Assembly: GCA_944333375.1 (NCBI GenBank)
Contig: CALVKX010000003.1
Span: 1 to 40,622 of the forward strand
DNA: 40,622 nt
Reading direction: 5' to 3'
DNA from: an uncultured Eubacteriales bacterium
GTDB lineage: Bacteria > Bacillota_A > Clostridia > Christensenellales > Aristaeellaceae
Below, piece after piece: positions 1 through 6,930 of this stretch. Each line of letters opens with the position of its first letter. The stretch's first letter is position 1. The position numbers and the translations under genes were made by a program. Under the pieces are notes generated by a model. That model had not been told where the DNA came from. It made no database searches and saw nothing but the letters and a program-made list of their open reading frames with translations.

Positions 1-27
1 GCGCCCCTGGGCGCAAACATTTCTTAA
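1..27 (+). CDS. possible C-terminal tail of an upstream gene (partial)
   Basis: Frame 1 is open from the window edge to a TAA at 25-27 and would encode only eight residues. Two rho-independent-like hairpins on the same strand follow immediately, which is what one expects at the end of a plus-strand gene. Nothing about its function can be said, and another frame could equally be the real one. Confidence 0.25.
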   Translation, partial: APLGANIS

Positions 28-40
28 GCTTCTGGCGGAA

Positions 41-64
41 AAGGCCGCCGCAGGCGGACTTTTT
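41..64 (+). terminator. rho-independent terminator, first of a tandem pair
   Basis: A 9-position stem (AAGGCCGCC against GGCGGACTT, one G-A mismatch) has a 3-base GCA loop and leads into a run of five T at 60-64. It should end transcription of the gene lying left of the window. Confidence 0.55.
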
Positions 65-74
65 CGACAAGCTG

Positions 75-96
75 AGGCCGCCCACGGCGGCCTTTT
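75..96 (+). terminator. second terminator hairpin of the tandem pair
   Basis: A perfect GGCCGCC / GGCGGCC stem (76-82 and 86-92) with a CAC loop is followed by TTTT. Its stem sequence is nearly the same as that of the preceding hairpin, so it looks like a duplicated back-up terminator protecting the tRNA region from read-through. Confidence 0.5.
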
Positions 97-120
97 GACA
101 TGATTTGAAACATTGCGCGG

Positions 121-156
121 AAATAAAAGCCCTCGAACCTTGCGATTCGAGGGCTT
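121..156 (-). terminator. terminator of the tRNA-Val gene
   Basis: On the minus strand an 11-bp perfect stem (127-137 with 146-156) and an 8-base loop are followed by TTTTATTT. It lies 3 bases beyond the encoded CCA end of the tRNA. Confidence 0.85.
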
Positions 157-159
157 CTC

Positions 160-235
160 TGGTGGTCGCAACAGGACTCGAACCTGTGACCCCATCGATG
201 TGAACGATGTGCTCTACCAACTGAGCCATGCGACC
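160..235 (-). tRNA. tRNA-Val, anticodon CAC
   Basis: The minus strand folds as a 76-nt cloverleaf. The acceptor stem is GGTCGCA/TGCGACC with discriminator A and an encoded CCA (160-162). The D arm carries GCTCAGTTGGTAGAGC. The anticodon stem CATCG/CGATG encloses loop TTCACAT, giving anticodon CAC, which reads the valine codon GTG. The T arm is CAGG-TTCGAGT-CCTG. It has its own promoter 20 bases upstream and its own terminator, so it is an independent unit. The minus-strand glycan operon ending at 304 could also read into it, because no terminator separates them. Confidence 0.95.
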
Positions 236-255
236 ATGTCTTGACGACGCCAATT

Positions 256-284
256 ACTATACCATACTTCGGGGAAATTGTCAA
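256..284 (-). promoter_or_regulatory. sigma-A promoter of tRNA-Val
   Basis: Minus strand: TTGACA (279-284), a 17-base spacer, TATAGT (256-261). This is a near-consensus promoter, placing the start about 13 bases before the tRNA 5' end. Confidence 0.85.
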
Positions 285-303
285 CGCCGTCGGATGGAAA
301 AAT

Positions 304-1254
304 TCACGGGGAGGTGATGATGGGGGCGCAGCGGCGGGCCAGGGTCATCTCGCGCAGGGCGGGGCGGGGAGCGAGGGACTCGCCGGCGTGGCACAGGAGG
401 TTGAGGGCGGGGAAGTCCAGGCCGGCCAGGACGCTGAAGCCCACGCCGCCGGAGAAGCGGGGATTGACTTCGAGGAACCAGCCGTCGTCGCCGTCTACGA
501 TGAATTCCATGTTGACCACGCCCACCACGCCGGCGCAGGCCGCCACCTCCGCACAAACGGCCTCCAGCGGGTGGCCGGGGAGGATGCGCACGGCGGTGCC
601 AAGGCCGTTGGGGGTGCGCAGGAGCTCATGGCGCGCAAGCGCCTGCACGTGGCCGAAACGGTCGCGGGCCACGTCCACGGTGTAGATGTCGCCGGGAAGG
701 AAGGGCTGGACGATGTAGTCCGGGCGCGCGGCCAGGGCGGCATGGAAGGCTGCGGGGGTGCGCACGATGGCCTGCCCCTGGCTGCTACGCCCGCTGCGGG
801 GCTTGAGCATGAGGGGATAGTCCGCTGCCTCCGGCTCCCAGCCGTAGGGCGAACGGGTGGGGATGGTGCGGCAGACGTTCTTTTGCGACAGAAGGTCGGC
901 CATGGCGCGCTTGTCGCGGCAGAGGCGGGCCGAGGACTCATCGGGCACGCACAGGGCGCAGCCCAGGGCGGCAAAGCGCGCCTTGAGGCCGCACAGCACG
1001 TCCACCTCCAGGTCGGTCAGAGGGATCAGAAAGTCCGCGTGCTCGCGCCGAACCGCCTCCTCCATCTGCCGGACATAAGCGTCCGCATCCGTTGCGTAGA
1101 CGGCCTGAAAGAAGGCGTCCACCTCGCAGGCGGCGGCGTTCCAGGACTGGGGATAGATATCGCAGCCCACCACGCGGTAGCCCAGCAGGCGCAGCCGCTG
1201 GATGACGGCGGGAGCCGAGGCCGAGCCCACGGCCGTGAGAAGCACGGTTTTCAT
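304..1254 (-). CDS. ATP-grasp enzyme (CarB-like carboxylate-amine ligase)
   Basis: 316 residues. The N-terminus (TAVGSASAPAVIQRL) is a Rossmann-like pre-ATP-grasp fold, as in carbamoyl-phosphate-synthase-like ligases. A lysine plus glycine-rich loop follows (LMLKPRSGRSSQG), and the metal-binding segment FLEVNPRFSGG lies near the C-terminus. Family knowledge: such enzymes activate a carboxylate with ATP and join it to an amine. The ATG overlaps the TGA of the flippase gene (ATGA, 1251-1254), so translation is probably coupled. As last gene of an operon that also makes an amino sugar, it may attach an acyl or amino-acid group to that sugar; this is inference. The exact substrate cannot be read from the sequence. 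Confidence 0.85.
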   Translation of the reverse strand: MKTVLLTAVGSASAPAVIQRLRLLGYRVVGCDIYPQSWNAAACEVDAFFQAVYATDADAYVRQMEEAVRREHADFLIPLTDLEVDVLCGLKARFAALGCALCVPDESSARLCRDKRAMADLLSQKNVCRTIPTRSPYGWEPEAADYPLMLKPRSGRSSQGQAIVRTPAAFHAALAARPDYIVQPFLPGDIYTVDVARDRFGHVQALARHELLRTPNGLGTAVRILPGHPLEAVCAEVAACAGVVGVVNMEFIVDGDDGWFLEVNPRFSGGVGFSVLAGLDFPALNLLCHAGESLAPRPALREMTLARRCAPIITSP

Positions 1255-2717
1255 GCCTGTCCCTCCCTGCGGCGGGCCAGAAGGCCGCGCAGCATATCGG
1301 TCAGATAGCGCATGCTCTCAAGGCGCAGCAGCAGCGAGAGCGCGCCATAGATCACAACCCCCGCCGCCGTCTGACATACCAGCAGGGGAAACGGAGCGAG
1401 TGGCAGCCGTCCCAGGGCGGACACCGCCAAAAACATGATGAGCGACAGGCCCATGGCGGGCAGGACGTCGCGCATCTGCTCCAGATAGCCGTAGCCCAGA
1501 AGCCTTCGGTTTGGCGAGGCGTTGACCACGGCGGCCAGAAGCGTGCTGACCACCGCACCCCAGGCGATGGCGTAGACGCTGTCAAAAAGGAGTACGCTGG
1601 CGGCGAGAATCGCAAGGCCGTAGCTCTTTTTGATGAGCTCGAGCCTGAGAAACACGTCGCTTCGCCCCATGGCGTTGATGGCCTGCAAATTGGCGGTGTG
1701 GATGGGGTAGAAGGCGAAGTCGATGCAGCAGATCTGCAAAAACGGCACGCAGGGCAGCCACTTGTCCGTGAGCAAAAGGCGGATGAGCGGCTCGGCTACC
1801 GCCGCAAGCCCCGCCATCATGGGCAGCACCAGAAAGCTGGACACCATGACGGAGCGGCGCATCATCTGCTTCATGCGTAGCATATCGTCCTGCTCGTCGG
1901 AGAGAACCGGCAGCATCACGCTCTGGATGGAGCCATTGACGGCGTTCATCACCAGCTCAGGGAACTGCTTGCCGCGGTTGTAGAAGCCCAGGGTTTCCTG
2001 GGCGTACTGTTTGCCGATGACAGCGGTACGCAGGTTGTTGTAGCCGGTTTCCAGGAGGCTGGAAGCCAGCAGCTTCCAGCCGAAGCGGATCAGCACCCGC
2101 ACGCGCGCCCAGGAAAACAGGGCACGTGGACGCCATTTGACCATGCGAAGAAGCACGAGGGCCAGGGCGAGCTGGTTTGTGAGCTGCTGGCCCACCAGCG
2201 CCCAGTACCCCAGCCCCGCGGCGGCCATGCCGATGCCCACGGCCCCGGAGAGCGCCGTGGACAGAAGGCTTGCGGCCATGAGCCGGCGAAAGGCCATCTG
2301 ACGGGCGATCACAGCATTTTGCACCGAGACCAGCGCGCCGGGCAGGAGCACCAGCGCCAGGACGCGCAGGACGGGCGAGAGCGCATCCATCCCAAAGAAG
2401 GCGCCGATGGCGGGCGCAAGGAAAAACAGGAGCGCATAGAGCGCGGCGGCGATCAGCAGGCTTACGTAGAACACCGAGGACAGGTCGGTTTCGTCCACGT
2501 CCTTTTTCTGGATCAGGGCGGTATTAAGCCCGCTTTGCACAAAGACCTGGGAGACGGCGATGAACACCGTCAGCATCGTCAGAACCCCGTAGTCCGACGG
2601 GTCCAGCAGCCGCGCGAGAATGACGCTGACCACAAAGGAGATGCCCTGCGTGCCCACGCTCTCGGTTAGTTTAAAAAGAAACGAGGCGGCGGCTTTCTTT
2701 CCGCGCGGATCAGGCAT
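1251..2717 (-). CDS. Wzx-type polysaccharide flippase (MOP superfamily)
   Basis: 488 residues with about 12-14 hydrophobic segments. It begins with the typical flippase opening (FLFKLTESVGTQGISFVVS, then ILARLLDPSDYGVLTMLTVF), and VFVQSGLNTALIQKK is also characteristic of the polysaccharide_synt/MatE group. The family moves undecaprenyl-diphosphate-linked sugars from the inner to the outer face of the membrane. I chose the ATG at 2717 because it overlaps the stop of the aminotransferase gene by 8 bases; a longer upstream frame lies wholly inside that gene. The downstream ATP-grasp gene overlaps by 4 bases. Its presence indicates that the operon exports a lipid-linked glycan. Confidence 0.9.
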   Translation of the reverse strand: MPDPRGKKAAASFLFKLTESVGTQGISFVVSVILARLLDPSDYGVLTMLTVFIAVSQVFVQSGLNTALIQKKDVDETDLSSVFYVSLLIAAALYALLFFLAPAIGAFFGMDALSPVLRVLALVLLPGALVSVQNAVIARQMAFRRLMAASLLSTALSGAVGIGMAAAGLGYWALVGQQLTNQLALALVLLRMVKWRPRALFSWARVRVLIRFGWKLLASSLLETGYNNLRTAVIGKQYAQETLGFYNRGKQFPELVMNAVNGSIQSVMLPVLSDEQDDMLRMKQMMRRSVMVSSFLVLPMMAGLAAVAEPLIRLLLTDKWLPCVPFLQICCIDFAFYPIHTANLQAINAMGRSDVFLRLELIKKSYGLAILAASVLLFDSVYAIAWGAVVSTLLAAVVNASPNRRLLGYGYLEQMRDVLPAMGLSLIMFLAVSALGRLPLAPFPLLVCQTAAGVVIYGALSLLLRLESMRYLTDMLRGLLARRREGQA

Positions 2718-3819
2718 GTGCCAACGCCTCCCTGACGATGCGGCAGATGAGGTCCACATCCGCGTCCGCAAGGCCCGGATAGAGCGGGAGCGTCACGACC
2801 CCGTCGGAGACGCGCCGGGCCACGGGCAAGCGCGAGGTGTCAAAGCCGGGGCGGCCCCGGTAGCAGGCGAAGTCGGTCACGAGTGGATAGAAATACTTGC
2901 GCGCGTAGATGCCCTCGCGCGCAAGCGCCTCGCACACGGCGTCGCGCACGGCTCGTCCCCCCGCAAAGACCACCGGGAAATAGGCGAAGTTGCTATCCAC
3001 CCCCGGCTGGGAGGGGGGCAGACGCAGGCCGCGCACGCCGTCCAGACGGTCCGTGTAGCGCTGATGCACATGGCGGCGCGCGGCGATCTCATCCTCCAGG
3101 TGCCGCAGGTTACACAGGCCCATGGCGGCCTGGAACTCGTTCATCTTGGCGTTGCCGCCGACGCTGACCACATCGTCGGGCCCGGTGATGCCGAAGTTGC
3201 GCGCCAGCGCCAGCCTCTGCGCCAGCTCCGCGCTCTGCGTGGCCACCGCCCCGCCCTCGATGGTGTGATAGACCTTGGTGGCGTGGAAGCTGAACATGGA
3301 CGCCAGACCAAACCGCGCCGCGGACACGCCGCCGCGCCTGACGCCGAAGGCGTGCGCCGCGTCGTAGATCACCTTGAGGCCGTGGCGGTCCGCCACGGCC
3401 TGGATGGCGTCCGTATCGCACAGGCAGCCGTAGACATGCACGGGCAAAATGGCGCAGGTTTTTTCCGTGACGAGGCCCTCCAGACGCTCCGGGTCCAGCG
3501 TGTAGTCGCTTTCGCGGATGTCGCAAAACACCGGCGTAAGCCCCCGGCGCACGATCGCGTGCGTGGTGGAAGCGAAGGTAAAGGGCGTGGTGATGACCTC
3601 GCCCCGCAGCGCGAGCGCCTCCAGCAGCGCCTCCAGCGCCAGGTGGCCGTTGGTGAACAGCGACACCTCCGGCACGTCCAGATACGTCTGCAAAAGCCGC
3701 TGGAGCTCCAGCAGCTTGTCGCCGTTGTTGGTCAGCCAGTGCGAGTCCCACAGGGGGCGGATCTCGCGGCAGAACTCCTCAAAATCCGGCATGGAGGAGC
3801 GGGTGACGTTGATGCGCAT
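2710..3819 (-). CDS. DegT/DnrJ/EryC1/StrS aminotransferase, VioA-like
   Basis: 369 residues, usual length for sugar-nucleotide aminotransferases. PLP-binding features: FTNGHLAL (phosphate-binding turn), YDAAHAFGV (Asp contacting the pyridine nitrogen) and FSFHATKVYHTIEGG with the Schiff-base lysine at about residue 182. The pattern VITTPFTFASTTHAI, LPVHVYG and the FHATK lysine box resembles the VioA/FdtB type, which makes 4-amino-4,6-dideoxyhexoses on dTDP from the 4-keto sugar with glutamate as donor. No dTDP-glucose dehydratase lies in the window, so the substrate must come from elsewhere. The gene sits 24 bases after the GT2 gene and overlaps the flippase by 8 bases. Exact sugar is inferred. 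Confidence 0.88.
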   Translation of the reverse strand: MRINVTRSSMPDFEEFCREIRPLWDSHWLTNNGDKLLELQRLLQTYLDVPEVSLFTNGHLALEALLEALALRGEVITTPFTFASTTHAIVRRGLTPVFCDIRESDYTLDPERLEGLVTEKTCAILPVHVYGCLCDTDAIQAVADRHGLKVIYDAAHAFGVRRGGVSAARFGLASMFSFHATKVYHTIEGGAVATQSAELAQRLALARNFGITGPDDVVSVGGNAKMNEFQAAMGLCNLRHLEDEIAARRHVHQRYTDRLDGVRGLRLPPSQPGVDSNFAYFPVVFAGGRAVRDAVCEALAREGIYARKYFYPLVTDFACYRGRPGFDTSRLPVARRVSDGVVTLPLYPGLADADVDLICRIVREALAHA

Positions 3820-3843
3820 AAAAGCCAGTCCTTCCTTGGACGC

Positions 3844-4803
3844 TCAGCCCCGAAGCGAGGCCAGCAGGCGCTTGAGGCGGTATTTGGCGCGCCGGGCGGC
3901 CGGCAGGGCACGGTAGACGCGCCGCACGTCCGGGTCCCTGAGCACGCGCGCGTTGGGCGCGTTCCACAGCATGACGTAGAGATACCAGTCCCGGAACCGG
4001 CCAACCTGTTCAGTATAGCGCTTTTTTGAAAATTCGTCCACATCCCCGAGCATTTCGGCCACGCTGCGGGCACGCTCGTACACCTTTTGCCCCGCCTCGC
4101 GCGACCACTGGCTCATGGCCCCGGTGCGCACATTCTGGCGATAGACACAGGTGAAGGCGTGCAGATACGCCGCATAGCCCGCCGCGGTCAGGTACATGCG
4201 CAGCTTGAGATCGCCGTGCGGGCATGACTTTTCAAGGAAAGTGCGCGGCAGGCGCTCAAGCGCAGCGCGCGGAAAGAGAAACGACGCCGTGGGCACGAAG
4301 TTGAGCGCGCATACCTCGCCCAGCGTATAGGCATGGTCGGCGGCGAAGTAGCCCGGCGCGTCCTTTTCGCTGTAGGGGATGAAGGGCCGCCGCTCCCCGC
4401 CCCCCTCCGCGTCCTGGATGTAGCCGTTGGTGAAGCAGAAGGTGCACTCCGGGTGCGCCTCCATATAGGCAACCTGCCGCCGGAGCTTGAGAGGGTCCAC
4501 CCAGAAATCGTCGCCCTCGCACAGGGCGATGTACTTGCCGCGGGCCCGGGGGTAGTTAAACGTGGGGTCGATGGCCACGCCGCGGGAATACTGGTTTTCA
4601 CGCTCAAACAGCGGCAGGACCACGCCGGGATGGCGCCGGGCGTAGGCGCGGAGAATTGCCTGGGTGCCGTCTGTGGAGGCGTCATCGTGCACGAGAATCT
4701 CCACGCCAAAGTCCGTCTCCTGCGCAAGAAAGCTGTCCAGCGCCTGGGCGATATAGGGCGCGTGGTTATACGCCGCGCAACAGATGCTGACCATGGGTTC
4801 CAT
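3844..4803 (-). CDS. family 2 glycosyltransferase
   Basis: 319 residues from the ATG at 4803, which has GGGAGG six bases upstream and a leader of about 16 bases. An upstream ATG at 4821 would lie at or before the expected transcription start and is less likely. GT-A features: MVSICCAAYNHAPYIAQAL at the N-terminus, VEILVHDDASTDGT, and CEGDDFW (the acidic nucleotide-sugar/metal site), followed by WVDPLKL. No membrane segment is evident, so it should act at the inner face of the membrane on a lipid-linked acceptor. It is first gene of the glycan operon and has a near-consensus promoter. Confidence 0.9.
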   Translation of the reverse strand: MEPMVSICCAAYNHAPYIAQALDSFLAQETDFGVEILVHDDASTDGTQAILRAYARRHPGVVLPLFERENQYSRGVAIDPTFNYPRARGKYIALCEGDDFWVDPLKLRRQVAYMEAHPECTFCFTNGYIQDAEGGGERRPFIPYSEKDAPGYFAADHAYTLGEVCALNFVPTASFLFPRAALERLPRTFLEKSCPHGDLKLRMYLTAAGYAAYLHAFTCVYRQNVRTGAMSQWSREAGQKVYERARSVAEMLGDVDEFSKKRYTEQVGRFRDWYLYVMLWNAPNARVLRDPDVRRVYRALPAARRAKYRLKRLLASLRG

Positions 4804-4825
4804 GCCGCCGCCTCCCTTCATGCCG

Positions 4826-4854
4826 ATTGTACCCAATGGCGCGAAGCGTGTCAA
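4826..4854 (-). promoter_or_regulatory. sigma-A promoter of the four-gene glycan operon
   Basis: Minus strand: TTGACA (4849-4854), 17-base spacer, TACAAT (4826-4831). Transcription would begin near 4819 and cover GT2, aminotransferase, flippase and ATP-grasp genes, all within 24 bases of each other or overlapping. Confidence 0.85.
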
Positions 4855-4888
4855 GGCGCGGACAGGGGACATTTTCCGGCGCGGACGG

Positions 4889-4917
4889 TTCCCCTGAGGG
4901 GAAAAATGTGGTATGAT
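4889..4917 (+). promoter_or_regulatory. extended -10 promoter of the S41 gene with a palindrome at -35
   Basis: TGG-TATGAT (4909-4917) is an extended -10 element. There is no good -35 hexamer; in its place lies the inverted repeat TTCCCC-TGA-GGGGAA (4889-4903). A weak -35 plus palindrome suggests an activator or repressor site, but this is inference from position only. A small CGCGC/GCGCG hairpin (4931-4944) lies in the leader. Confidence 0.45.
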
Positions 4918-4961
4918 GAGGAAGGAAAAACGCGCGGGAGCGCGCAGGAAAGGATGGTCTC

Positions 4962-6887
4962 ATGAAACGCCTCGTATCGGTCCTGCTGGCGGCGGCCCTG
5001 CTGCTGGCCTCCCTCGCGGCCTGCGCCGAAACGGCGGAGGATACCGGGATTTTTCAGGATGTGATGACCAACGCGGACGAGCTGGCCAAGGCGGTGCGGG
5101 AGGCCTATGCGGACGCACAGCCCCATGAGGACCTTGAGACCATCCGCAGGGAGATGGAGGTCGTCTCGATGGAGACGGCCCAGGTTCCCTTCTATACCCT
5201 GACCTCGCAGGAAAAAACGGAGATGGAGGTCACCTTCTTTAATGAAAACCGCGCCGTGGCCTATCTGGAGGTCGACGCGCTCTTTGACACCCTTCATACG
5301 CTGGCCGCTGCTTCCGACCCGGGCTATGAGCTCCGCGGCGAATACGGCGACGGCTTCTACCTTGCCGTGCGCGAAAACGGCGAATTCGCGCTCGTGGATT
5401 TTGAAAACGGCATCGTCACGTTTTCCGACTATGACATGTTCGGCCGCTCCTCCTCAGCCGTCAGCGGCGGGGACATCCTGGCCGTGTACCCCTGGCAGAC
5501 GGATGAGGACGGCGAGGTGCTCACCGGCGAGGACGGACAGCCGCTGGTCAACCTGTTCAGCCGCCTGGACAGCGCCCGCAACTTCACCCGCTACGGCTAC
5601 AGCATGGCCGCGCAGCTCGCCGAGTGCAACATCCCCATCTACTGGAACGACGGCAAGGGCTACCTGCCGGTGACGACCTTCTCGGACCTGTTTTTGCCGG
5701 CCGTCTTCGCCGCCTTGGTCTACAATGGCGAGGCGATGTTCCTCACCCGCATCACCGGCTTTGACGACACGGTGACAGATGGCGAGGGCAAGACCCTCCG
5801 AGACATCCTCTTTGATGTTTCCGCCGAGCGTTCCCGGGAGCTGGCGGAGTACACCTACTGGGAGATGGTGATGATGCTGGAGGGCAACTACGGCCTGCGC
5901 GAGGAGCATCTCATCGGCGACAGCTTCGACGCCTATCTCGAGGCCATCGGCCTCAAGGAGCGACTGATGGACACCGACGGGTCAGTGTTCACCGACGCGC
6001 TGGCTGAGCTGCTCTACGGCTACTTCGGGGATTTACACAGCGCCATGGTCCAGCGCAGCCCCTTTGCCGGAGAAACCTATCATTTTGACTACGCTACCCA
6101 CCCCAACCTCTCCAGCTCCATCGGCGCCACCCTCAGCACCGGCGAACGCTACGCCGCCGCGCGCTCCGTCTCGGCGTGCGTGGACGAAAGCGGCGCTCTG
6201 ATCCCCTATCAGGAGGTCGGAAACACCGCCTACATTACCTTTGACAGCTTTGACATGGACCTTGGCCGGGACTACTACGATCCCGAGGTCCGGCAGGCGA
6301 TCCCCGGCATGATCGCCGCCGACAACATCGCCCTCATCCACTATGCCAACGAGCGCATCAACCGCGAGGACAGCCCCATTGAAAACGTCGTCATCGACCT
6401 GAGCCACAACAGCGGCGGCATGGCCGACGCGGCCATCTTCGTCATCAGCTGGGCGCTGGGCACCTGCCGCTTCAGCACCGTCAACCCCAAGTCCGAGGCC
6501 CAGTACACCGTCGGATATCAGGCGGATGTAAACCTCGACGGCCGCATCACCGCCGCCGACGCCCTGGACCTCTCCCGCTTCAAGGTCTACTGCCTCATCA
6601 GCGAGTTCAGCTTCTCCTGCGGCAACCTCGTTCCCGCCGCCTTCAAGGAGTCCGGCCTGGTCACACTCCTGGGCCGCAAATCCGGCGGCGGCGCCTGCGT
6701 CGTCCAGCCCGCCGTGGCCGCCGACGGCACCGTTTACCAGTACTCCAGCCGTTACCGCCTCAGCACCGTCAAGAACGGCAGCTATTACAGCATCGACCAG
6801 GGCGTGGAGCCCGACTTTGTCATCAGCGATCCCGCGCATTTCTATGACCGCGCATGGCTGACGGGCTATATCTGTCAGCTTCCCTGA
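4962..6887 (+). CDS. S41-family peptidase-like lipoprotein with an EF-hand-like insert
   Basis: 641 residues. A signal peptide ends in lipobox L-A-A-C (Cys at about 21), so the protein is probably lipid-anchored outside the membrane. About 370 residues of uncharacterised region precede a C-terminal tail-protease core: NVVIDLSHNSGG matches the DLRxNxGG substrate-binding strand, and SEFSFSCGNLVP holds the probable nucleophile Ser552 (aligned to Ser430 of Tsp/Prc). A lysine at 573 lies near, though not exactly at, the usual base position. Between these motifs is a 12-residue calcium-type loop (D522-x-N-x-D-G-x-I-x-x-x-D533), like a dockerin half or EF-hand. No PDZ domain was recognised. It is monocistronic between its own promoter and terminator. 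Protease activity is likely but not proven; the substrate is unknown. Confidence 0.82.
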   Translation: MKRLVSVLLAAALLLASLAACAETAEDTGIFQDVMTNADELAKAVREAYADAQPHEDLETIRREMEVVSMETAQVPFYTLTSQEKTEMEVTFFNENRAVAYLEVDALFDTLHTLAAASDPGYELRGEYGDGFYLAVRENGEFALVDFENGIVTFSDYDMFGRSSSAVSGGDILAVYPWQTDEDGEVLTGEDGQPLVNLFSRLDSARNFTRYGYSMAAQLAECNIPIYWNDGKGYLPVTTFSDLFLPAVFAALVYNGEAMFLTRITGFDDTVTDGEGKTLRDILFDVSAERSRELAEYTYWEMVMMLEGNYGLREEHLIGDSFDAYLEAIGLKERLMDTDGSVFTDALAELLYGYFGDLHSAMVQRSPFAGETYHFDYATHPNLSSSIGATLSTGERYAAARSVSACVDESGALIPYQEVGNTAYITFDSFDMDLGRDYYDPEVRQAIPGMIAADNIALIHYANERINREDSPIENVVIDLSHNSGGMADAAIFVISWALGTCRFSTVNPKSEAQYTVGYQADVNLDGRITAADALDLSRFKVYCLISEFSFSCGNLVPAAFKESGLVTLLGRKSGGGACVVQPAVAADGTVYQYSSRYRLSTVKNGSYYSIDQGVEPDFVISDPAHFYDRAWLTGYICQLP

Positions 6888-6903
6888 GGACGGCTCGGTT
6901 TTT
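6884..6903 (+). terminator. short terminator overlapping the S41 stop codon
   Basis: CTGAG / CTCGG stem (one G-T pair) with loop GACGG, then TTTTT at 6899-6903. The hairpin begins one base before the TGA. Weak by itself. Confidence 0.4.
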
Positions 6904-6930
6904 GGGCTTTCAAGCCCTGCAAAGCATGGT

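Noticed and set aside
241..1308. 355-codon open frame on the plus strand across the ATP-grasp gene
   Set aside because: Low-complexity Gly/Ala/His-rich product, antisense to a gene with clear motifs; a GC-rich shadow frame.
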